DNA from: Candidatus Thorarchaeota archaeon
GTDB lineage: Archaea; Asgardarchaeota; Thorarchaeia; Thorarchaeales; Thorarchaeaceae
Length of the DNA stretch: 11,338 bases
Reading direction: 5' to 3'
Assembly: GCA_016840965.1 (NCBI GenBank)
Contig: JAEORI010000196.1
Span: 1 to 11,338 of the forward strand
A program made the position numbers and the translations under genes. Positions 1 to 5,647 of this stretch are shown piece by piece. The notes under the pieces were generated by a model that saw only the letters and a list, made by a program, of their open reading frames with translations, was not told where the DNA came from and did not search any database. Numbering within the stretch: the first letter of the stretch is position 1; each line of letters begins with the position of its first letter.

Positions 1-1227
1 ATATCAATATGGACAAGTGATGGATTTAATATAATTAATAATACAGCTTCTAGAAACACAAACTATGGAATCCTTATCCATCATTTTTCGGAATACAACA
101 GGATCTTTGGAAACATAATTACAGACAATATCGGTGGGAATGGATATGATTACGAATCAGAGAATTCGTGGGATGATGGAATCTCTGTGGGGAATTATTG
201 GAGTGATTACATTGGTCCGGGCCCATACTATCTTGATGGTCCCGGTAACAACTTAGACCACTATCCAACAGGACCAGCTGTCGTTCTATTCATTCATAGT
301 GATGTCAGCTACCATCTAAATACAAATCCAACATTGACATGGGACTCCTTCTCCTCAGAACCAGATTATTTCATAATCTATAGAGATGGAGAGATCCACG
401 ACTCTGGGATTTGGGATGGTCTTGATGTTTCAACAAATGTTATTACAAATTCACTGGGTGTGTTCAACTACACACTTTTTGTAAATGGAACTTCTGGGGA
501 GAATAAAACTAACACAGTCATGGTGACAATCTATGATAATCCTCCCACAATCGACTCACCGTTAGACCAGGGATATAACCTTGATACCATAGGGCACACT
601 ATTGTGTGGCATCCATCTGATTTCAATCCGTTTGGATATTATCTATACCAAAATGACAGCCTAGTAAAATCAGATAGTTGGAGTGGTTCAAGTATTCAAA
701 TTTCCATAGATGGACTACCAATAGGAGTCCATAATTTCATGCTAGTTGTTAATGATACAAGCGACAACAGAGCAAGTGACATTGTACGAGTAACCGTATG
801 GGACACTGAACCATGGCTTGATTCACCCTATGGAGATATTGAATATATCGAAGGTACTTCGGATAATTACATTCACTGGGATGCATTAGATCTTAATCCA
901 GCCAACTACACAGTTTATAGAAACTCTGCATTACTCACGCTAAATCCGTGGAATGGCGGGCCTATCTCATACAATGTTGATGGTTTGAGTATAGGGATTT
1001 ATAATTACACTCTCAAAGTGATGGACACTAGCGGACAAACTGCATACGACACTGTCTTTGTAACTGTGTTAGCTGCTCCACCGGGACCAACAACAACTCC
1101 CACAACAACCACTACCTCCACGAGTAATGGTGGAGGTGGTACACTAGACTCTCTAATACCCTTAACAATTAGTCTTGCATCTATAGCTGTAATTATTGTG
1201 GTTTTGATACTTTGGAAACGAAAATGA
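1..1227 (+). CDS. NosD-like beta-helix surface protein, three Ig-like modules, C-terminal anchor (5' partial)
   Basis: The frame is open from base 1, so the N-terminus lies outside the window; the GTG at 187 is internal. The visible 408 residues begin with coils of a right-handed parallel beta-helix (N-rich N.I..N repeats with a GIL strand). They end in the cap motif GNYWSDY followed by DGPGNN.DHYP, typical of NosD/CASH-type archaeal surface proteins. Next come three modules of about 90 residues (from about base 277, 538 and 808) sharing a W..DxNP.xYxxYxN core, a DGL.xGxxNxTL turn and a final DTSxxxxxDxVxVTV strand, which suggests Ig/cadherin-like folds. A Thr-rich linker, a GGGG stretch, one hydrophobic helix and a WKRK tail finish the protein: an archaeal membrane-anchored, outside-facing layout. 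Several N-X-S/T sequons are present. It probably takes part in adhesion or ligand binding at the surface; no catalytic motif is visible. Convergent with the PhzF gene. Confidence 0.85.
   Translation: MSIWTSDGFNIINNTASRNTNYGILIHHFSEYNRIFGNIITDNIGGNGYDYESENSWDDGISVGNYWSDYIGPGPYYLDGPGNNLDHYPTGPAVVLFIHSDVSYHLNTNPTLTWDSFSSEPDYFIIYRDGEIHDSGIWDGLDVSTNVITNSLGVFNYTLFVNGTSGENKTNTVMVTIYDNPPTIDSPLDQGYNLDTIGHTIVWHPSDFNPFGYYLYQNDSLVKSDSWSGSSIQISIDGLPIGVHNFMLVVNDTSDNRASDIVRVTVWDTEPWLDSPYGDIEYIEGTSDNYIHWDALDLNPANYTVYRNSALLTLNPWNGGPISYNVDGLSIGIYNYTLKVMDTSGQTAYDTVFVTVLAAPPGPTTTPTTTTTSTSNGGGGTLDSLIPLTISLASIAVIIVVLILWKRK
277..1074 (+). repeat. Three tandem Ig-like protein modules encoded in the surface protein
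   Basis: Protein-level repeats at about 277-537, 538-807 and 808-1074. Modules 2 and 3 are the most alike: each opens with DSP, carries a W..(S/A)D.NP.(G/N)Y core and SW(S/N)G/PWNGG, then DGL.IG..N, and closes in VTV. Module 1 is more diverged, with W.S.SSEPDYF in place of the D.NP core. The DNA itself is not obviously repeated, so duplication is old. Confidence 0.75.
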
Positions 1228-1311
1228 CAAATCACCACTAATCTCGAAGCGAACAGCTGGAATTGTACTAAAACAAGGGCAGCTTTCTGTTTCAATGAGT
1301 GCAGGTCAGAA

Positions 1312-2220
1312 TCACTTTAGATAGAAATTACCATCAGCTGTTGCCCGTACTCGTCCTGAAACAAATACATTAATCTTTTGCTTCTTTTTTATTAGCTGGA
1401 CTTTGAGTTTGCTAGGTCGATTCATCTCATAGCCCTGTTCTACCTCAATTACATCCCCAATGCTATGTGAAGGAAGAACATCATGATACTCAAGATAGGC
1501 ACCGAGAGGACCAATTGCACTTCCAGTTGCAGGATCTTCAATTATACCAGATGCTGGAGCGAACATCCTTGCATGTGCGTTTGCGTCAGGATTGATTGTG
1601 TCAGTGCTAAAGATTAACACATCTTGCGAGATTTCACCTTCAAGAGCTTTAATAATTGAAGCAGGATTTGGTGTTGCCTTTTGTACTGAGGATAGAGATT
1701 TCAGAGGTACTATCAAGAATATATTCCCTGTTGAGACAAATTCCACTGGATAGTCCTCCGCAATTGAACTCTCGGACAAGCCTATTGCCTTCATTATTGC
1801 TTTAGGACTTTCAAGCTCATCGAGAAATTCAGGCGACTTTTGCTTCATGCGAATGATATCCTTTCCCAGAAACTCTACTTCAATTGGTCCAATTCCTAAT
1901 TCCAATCGAAATCTCTCAATTTTAGGATCAACAATCTTTTTTCTCCTCAGAGCATAGGCTGTTCCTAAAGTTGGATGGCCAGCGAACGGAATTTCACTAT
2001 GAGGCGTGAATATTCTAACCTTCGAAACACAGTCTTTCTTTTTTGGTTCAAGTACGAATGTTGTCTCAGAGTAATTCATTTCCCTGGTGATGCCTTGCAT
2101 TTCATGATCTGTCAGGGCACTATTTGCTTCAGCATGCCAAAAGGTCGCAAGTTGGTTGCCACTAAAATCATACCTTTTGTCAACAAAAACTGATGTTTGT
2201 AAAAACGGAATGCTCCTCAT
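1312..2220 (-). CDS. PhzF family isomerase/epimerase-like protein
   Basis: A 302-residue protein, the usual PhzF length (two pseudo-symmetric hotdog-like halves with the active site between them). Visible hallmarks are the N-terminal P..Q.SVFVD strand with FSGNQLA (residues 19-25), NYSETTFV with the family's catalytic glutamate at E52, RIFTPHSEIPFAGHPTLG (69-86), FVSTGN..LIVPL (161-173), and ARMFAPASGIIEDPATGSAIGPLGAYL from about residue 217. Near the end QGYEMNRPSKL matches the family's QGxxxGRPS region. Characterised members isomerise small metabolites (PhzF in phenazine synthesis, diaminopimelate-epimerase-like folds), but most are of unknown substrate, and no phenazine genes occur nearby, so the reaction cannot be assigned. 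The ATG start fits family N-termini; only a weak AAGG precedes it, and a TTTATC box (2258-2263, minus strand) sits close, so the leader may be very short. Confidence 0.9.
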   Translation of the reverse strand: MRSIPFLQTSVFVDKRYDFSGNQLATFWHAEANSALTDHEMQGITREMNYSETTFVLEPKKKDCVSKVRIFTPHSEIPFAGHPTLGTAYALRRKKIVDPKIERFRLELGIGPIEVEFLGKDIIRMKQKSPEFLDELESPKAIMKAIGLSESSIAEDYPVEFVSTGNIFLIVPLKSLSSVQKATPNPASIIKALEGEISQDVLIFSTDTINPDANAHARMFAPASGIIEDPATGSAIGPLGAYLEYHDVLPSHSIGDVIEVEQGYEMNRPSKLKVQLIKKKQKINVFVSGRVRATADGNFYLK

Positions 2221-2294
2221 CCTTAATCACAACTTATGCTAATTGGATTCTTTACCTGATAAATGATGAGGCATATTCAAAATCCCAGTAGAAG

Positions 2295-2341
2295 ACATGT
2301 CATTTCATTTTAGGATATGATGAGGTTTAAAGGTGACATGT
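2295..2341 (+). promoter_or_regulatory. Candidate TATA box flanked by an inverted repeat, upstream of the MtrH gene
   Basis: TTTAAA at 2326-2331 lies about 85 bases before the chosen ATG and resembles an archaeal TATA box. It sits inside a perfect 8-bp inverted repeat: ACATGTCA (2295-2302) and TGACATGT (2334-2341), with 31 bases between. The right arm begins 2 bases after the box, where a repressor would clash with TBP/TFB. The region divides the PhzF and MtrH genes, which are divergently transcribed. That this is an operator is inference from position and symmetry. Confidence 0.35.
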
Positions 2342-2414
2342 ACAAAAATGAACTCAGCTCGTAAAGTGGCATTCATAAGAGTGAAAGAGTTCTAGCAATC
2401 CAGGAGTGCTGCAA

Positions 2415-3320
2415 ATGTTTGCTTTCAAATCTGAACAAAAAACTCTGGAAATTGGTGGCGTTCGAATTGGAGGTCAGATAGGAAGAGTTCCCACTGTCCT
2501 TATTCCATCCATTTTCTACACGAAAGACCCTCTCGTAATCAAAGCTGAAACTGGTGAAATTGATAAGACTGCAACCGAGAGGCTTCTTAGTATGCTCCAT
2601 GACATATCTGAAAGGACTGGTCTAGGCTCTATGCTAGATGTTGTTGCAACGACCAGTGAAGCCATGGAAAAGTACCTACAGTATCTTGTCGACATGACAG
2701 AGTTTCCTCTATTAATCGATGGATCTGACTCTCTTGAGGTCAACACGGCAGGAATAAGATTTGCCAAGGAAGCAGGATTCCTTGATAGGGTCATCATCAA
2801 CTCATTGACTCCAGATACAAAGAGTGAACTGTATAAGGTCGTTAAAGAAACTGGCTTAGTAAACGCATTACTTCTAACATTCAACTCAGACTCAGTAATC
2901 TCTGTTTCAAAACGAGTTCAGGTTGCAGATACTCTTATTGAAAAAGCTCAAGCATCAGGAGTCTCGAATATCTTAATTGATACGGGAGTCATGGATCTTC
3001 CAACTTTGGGCATTGCATGCAAGACACAGCAGATTTTGAAAGACAAACATGGTTATCCTGTAGGCAACGGTGCTCATAATGCAATAAGCACATGGAAAGG
3101 GCTTGTTCCTAAATTCGGAAAAGAGGCAAAGAAACCTGCACTAGTTGGATCAAGTCTTGTTCCAGTGGCTCTTGGAGCTGATTTTGTGTTAATGGGACCA
3201 GCCAAAGATGCGCCTATTGTTTACCCGTCAGTTGCGATGGTAGATGTCGCTCTTTCAGGAGTTCTCATTGAGGAAAGGATACGCCCTGATAAACCACACC
3301 CACGATATCTTGTAAGTTAG
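2415..3320 (+). CDS. mtrH: MtrH-like methyltetrahydropterin:corrinoid methyltransferase
   Basis: A 301-residue protein matching subunit H of tetrahydromethanopterin S-methyltransferase along its length. The N-terminus MFAFKSEQKTLEIGGVRIGGQ, then PTVLIPSIFY (residues 26-35), FPLLIDGSDSLEVNTAGIRFA (97-117), DRVIINSL (124-131) and PVGNGAHNAISTWKGL (215-230) are family signatures. MtrH is the TIM-barrel, soluble subunit that moves a methyl group between methyl-tetrahydromethanopterin (or a related pterin) and a corrinoid cofactor. ATG 2415 is preferred over the in-frame GTG at 2406 because AGGAG (2402-2406) lies 8 bases before the ATG and overlaps the GTG. No MtrA-E or corrinoid-binding (DxHxxG) protein is in the window, so this is an orphan MtrH homologue, probably feeding a separate corrinoid protein and not a complete Na+-pumping Mtr complex. 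Followed by a two-helix membrane protein. Confidence 0.88.
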   Translation: MFAFKSEQKTLEIGGVRIGGQIGRVPTVLIPSIFYTKDPLVIKAETGEIDKTATERLLSMLHDISERTGLGSMLDVVATTSEAMEKYLQYLVDMTEFPLLIDGSDSLEVNTAGIRFAKEAGFLDRVIINSLTPDTKSELYKVVKETGLVNALLLTFNSDSVISVSKRVQVADTLIEKAQASGVSNILIDTGVMDLPTLGIACKTQQILKDKHGYPVGNGAHNAISTWKGLVPKFGKEAKKPALVGSSLVPVALGADFVLMGPAKDAPIVYPSVAMVDVALSGVLIEERIRPDKPHPRYLVS

Positions 3321-3390
3321 CAATTTAGAGAAACAGTTGCTTTGATGGCATTCCTATTATTAATCAGGTGCTTGAGATTGCGAGATAAAA

Positions 3391-3645
3391 ATGGTGATAG
3401 AGGAAACAAAAACGGAGTTAAAATCTAAGAGAAGACTGGTTCGAGGTCTATACATCAGCCTATTCGTCATATCCACTTGCGCAGTTTCAGTCATTCTCTC
3501 CATAAGAGGATATATTCCATTCGACCCTCTAACTGGCCTTGTTGCAGGTTTATTTGCAGGATTTGCTCTTGTTATTTTCCAATTGACTTATGTCAATTTC
3601 ATAGTGAAATCAAGTTGGAGGATAAAGAGCAAGCCAATTGATTGA
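3391..3645 (+). CDS. Small two-helix membrane protein, function unknown
   Basis: An 84-residue ORF that I do not recognise. A charged N-terminus rich in K, R and E (residues 1-18) precedes two predicted membrane helices, about 18-38 and 47-70, joined by a tight loop containing GYIPFDP. It ends in a basic tail (WRIKSKPID). By positive charge both ends would lie inside the cell. It starts 70 bases after the MtrH stop on the same strand, so co-transcription is possible. It does not look like the single-helix MtrB, MtrF or MtrG subunits. The ATG has only a weak GAG-type site upstream. Its length, clean hydrophobic pattern and lack of any competing ORF support it as a real gene. Confidence 0.6.
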   Translation: MVIEETKTELKSKRRLVRGLYISLFVISTCAVSVILSIRGYIPFDPLTGLVAGLFAGFALVIFQLTYVNFIVKSSWRIKSKPID

Positions 3646-3717
3646 GCACTTCTTAGTCAGAGTAAACCTACAGAATAACAATAATGAAATACTCCCATAT
3701 TCCACATACAATCGTCT

Positions 3718-4461
3718 ATGATGGTAGAACTTGTCTTTGGGGAACTAGCTCTGCTTGACATTAGCATGGCTATTACCACCGGACTGATCGTTTCATTGGT
3801 TCTTTCGACAGCTTACTATATGGCAGCCTCGGGTATGCCAAAATGGAAGCCTCGAAAACTAGTTCACATCATCATGGGTACAGTTATCGCAATGACAGTG
3901 GTTGCATATTCAAATCTAAGTGGACCAGCACTCGCGGTGGGAATTTTTCTGACAATCCTAATGTACGCTTGGGCTCACAAGAGTGAACTGCTTTGGGAAC
4001 TACTCATCGCTGGAAGTCGAGAAAATGAATCTAGGCTCAATACTTTCGCAGCAGGGTTTATGGGACTTGTATCATGCGCAACTGTCTTCCTAGTTTTCTT
4101 CTCAAGGCCTGAGATATTTGTTGCCTCAATCCTAGCAGTTTCGTGGGGTGATGCTGCAGGAGAGGTAATTGGTAGACCTTTTGGTGGAAAGCTCTTTAAA
4201 ATCAGATATCGAAACAAATCAGTAGAGGGAAGTATTGGTGTCTTTATCTTTACCACATTGTCAGTCATAGCTTCTTTGGTGATCTTCTCACCTGACACAG
4301 TTATCTTCAACGTTTTGCCCAATATTCTAGTTATTGCAATAAGTTCTACAATTGCAGAATTTCTCAGTATTGGATGGACTGACAACTTCTTCATTCCGAT
4401 GGTTACAGCTTTTGCTATGTGGTGGTTTCTCTTTCCAGGAATCGTATTGTTTCCAATCTAG
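3718..4461 (+). CDS. Dolichol/phytol kinase-like CTP-dependent membrane kinase
   Basis: A 247-residue polytopic membrane protein with about seven hydrophobic segments. Four motifs mark the dolichol kinase/phytol kinase/DGK1 family of CTP-dependent lipid kinases: RKLVH (46-50), SWGDAAGEVIGRPFG (142-156), KSVEGS (167-172) and EFLSIGWTDNFFIP (214-227), the last corresponding to the family's DDN..P signature. Known members phosphorylate dolichol, phytol or diacylglycerol. In an archaeon likely substrates are polyprenol/dolichol for glycan carriers, or geranylgeraniol or another isoprenoid alcohol salvaged for membrane lipid synthesis; the sequence does not decide between them. The start could be either of two adjacent ATG codons (3718 or 3721). 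No Shine-Dalgarno site is visible, so a leaderless transcript is possible. Its TAG stop is 10 bases from the stop of the convergent SRPBCC gene. Confidence 0.82.
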   Translation: MMVELVFGELALLDISMAITTGLIVSLVLSTAYYMAASGMPKWKPRKLVHIIMGTVIAMTVVAYSNLSGPALAVGIFLTILMYAWAHKSELLWELLIAGSRENESRLNTFAAGFMGLVSCATVFLVFFSRPEIFVASILAVSWGDAAGEVIGRPFGGKLFKIRYRNKSVEGSIGVFIFTTLSVIASLVIFSPDTVIFNVLPNILVIAISSTIAEFLSIGWTDNFFIPMVTAFAMWWFLFPGIVLFPI

Positions 4462-4466
4462 ACGAA

Positions 4467-4486
4467 AGCGATTATCCCCAATCGCT
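4467..4486. terminator. Inverted repeat across a convergent gene junction, possible bidirectional terminator
   Basis: A perfect 7-bp inverted repeat: AGCGATT (4467-4473) and AATCGCT (4480-4486) around a 6-base loop ATCCCC. It begins 6 bases after the kinase stop and covers the last codons and stop of the oppositely directed SRPBCC gene. No strong T-run follows on either side, so intrinsic termination is uncertain. RNA-end protection or overlap control are alternatives. Confidence 0.35.
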
Positions 4487-5374
4487 GATTCGCTCAATCC
4501 CAGACTCGCCCAATTCACAGACTAGCTTGAGTTCAGCAAGAATACCTGACCAGCCAATATCGTACCCAACTACCGCTTCTGGTGACTTAAAGCCAAGGTG
4601 ATGAAGAGTGACAAGTGTATGTTCATTCACCTCTTCAAACCGCACATTGACCAAGGTTTCAGGTTCATCACCATGTACCCAAGAGAATTCCAGTTCTCTA
4701 TCTGGAACCATTTTCTTGAAGACAACAGGACCTCGACCTTCTGCCCACCAGGTATAGATTCCAGCATATTGGCGGTCAACCACAGGGTGATCTGCACGAA
4801 TGAAGTGCTTCAACTTCTCAGGGTTGGTCCACACATCAAAGGGTAACGAAGGTGGCGTCTTACAAATAACACTCAGTCGTACATCAACGGGATCGTAGCG
4901 TGTGATTCGGAGTGGGTGATAGTCCGAATAATTGAATCTAATTGCAGGAGCCCTGAGCTCAACTGCGGCTTTAAAATTCGCCAACAAAAGGTTCCAATGT
5001 TCAGGTAAGTGATAGTTCCTAGCTGAAACCGGCACAGCTCCATGGTTAACTTGGATCATTGTCCCAGGTCCAATAGGATTGAATCTTATGACAAGAAGAG
5101 TGTCTACACCCATGATTCTCCAGGAGAGGAGAAGGACCTTACGTTCTTTCACTTCCTTGATATCCCAGTAGTTAGCAAGCTCGGGAGTCGTAGGAGCGTG
5201 CGGACCAAGAAATCTGATTGTACCACCCACTCGAACATCTGCACTGATTTCATCGCCTAGCCACTGAAGCATGATGATGGGATCTAAGAATTTCTCCCAG
5301 ACTTCCTCCAAAGGTCTGGAAACACGAATTCGCAAATGAATGACAGGGAGGACATCTTCCTTCTGCTCCGCCAC
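4472..5374 (-). CDS. Tandem SRPBCC (AHSA1-like) domain protein
   Basis: A 300-residue protein made of two START-fold (SRPBCC) modules, each like the activator-of-Hsp90-ATPase/AHSA1 group. Module 1 spans about 12-142: VSRPLEEVWEKFLDP..MLQWLGDE, then VGGTIRF, then HWNLLLANFKAAVE. Module 2 spans about 165-293: PFDVWTNPEKLKHFI, the strand around TWWAEGRGPVVFKKMVP, LEFSWVHGDEP, VTLHHLGF, and the closing helix GWSGILAELKLVCELG. Single-module relatives are usually about 140-160 residues, so this is an internal duplication or fusion. Such folds form a deep cavity for hydrophobic ligands, and the substrate is unknown. The start is GTG at 5374, supported by GAGG-rich sequence just upstream (minus strand). 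No signal peptide, so cytosolic. Divergent from the large surface-protein gene. Confidence 0.85.
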   Translation of the reverse strand: MAEQKEDVLPVIHLRIRVSRPLEEVWEKFLDPIIMLQWLGDEISADVRVGGTIRFLGPHAPTTPELANYWDIKEVKERKVLLLSWRIMGVDTLLVIRFNPIGPGTMIQVNHGAVPVSARNYHLPEHWNLLLANFKAAVELRAPAIRFNYSDYHPLRITRYDPVDVRLSVICKTPPSLPFDVWTNPEKLKHFIRADHPVVDRQYAGIYTWWAEGRGPVVFKKMVPDRELEFSWVHGDEPETLVNVRFEEVNEHTLVTLHHLGFKSPEAVVGYDIGWSGILAELKLVCELGESGIERISDWG

Positions 5375-5647
5375 TTTCCTCTACCTCGTGTATTGATTTC
5401 TGTTGTCATCAAGCCTTATCTTTCTGATGGTGAATACTTTTTCCATAATTAATGGATACAGATTCTCATTTCAATGAACCCCACTTTATAGTCATTGCGT
5501 TTCAATAATCAAACTCATGATTCAATCACTAGAGAATGCTATCAGACGAGAAAGCTTAGGAATTTGTGTATGTTTCTGAGATTTATCTGCAAAGAAGAAA
5601 TAAGCAGATGATTCAAGCAATAGCGTGTTCTCGCGAGGCAGGAAATT
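5375..5647. promoter_or_regulatory. Divergent intergenic region with candidate promoters
   Basis: 273 AT-rich bases separate two divergent genes. On the plus strand, TTTATA (5485-5490) is a TATA candidate for the surface-protein gene; it would leave a leader of about 130 bases. On the minus strand, an AT-rich ATTAATTATGG stretch around 5444-5456 could serve the SRPBCC gene. The 12-mer TTGTCATCAAGC (5403-5414) reappears in reverse complement at 7943-7954, before the response-regulator gene. No RNA gene or convincing small ORF was seen. Confidence 0.3.

Noticed and set aside
187..189. GTG as the start of the first protein
   Set aside because: The frame stays open to base 1 with beta-helix sequence in it, and this codon lies inside the conserved cap motif; the gene is simply cut by the window edge.
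1090..1125. Short DNA repeat of ACA/ACC units
   Set aside because: It encodes the Thr-rich linker of the surface protein and is not an independent repeat or CRISPR.
1005..1295. Minus-strand ORF of 96 codons with a proline/valine-rich stretch
   Set aside because: It is antisense to the Thr-rich linker and membrane helix; its low complexity comes from the repeated ACC/ACA codons on the other strand.
2406..2408. GTG start for the MtrH protein
   Set aside because: It overlaps the AGGAG ribosome site, which is correctly spaced for ATG 2415; family N-termini also match the shorter form.
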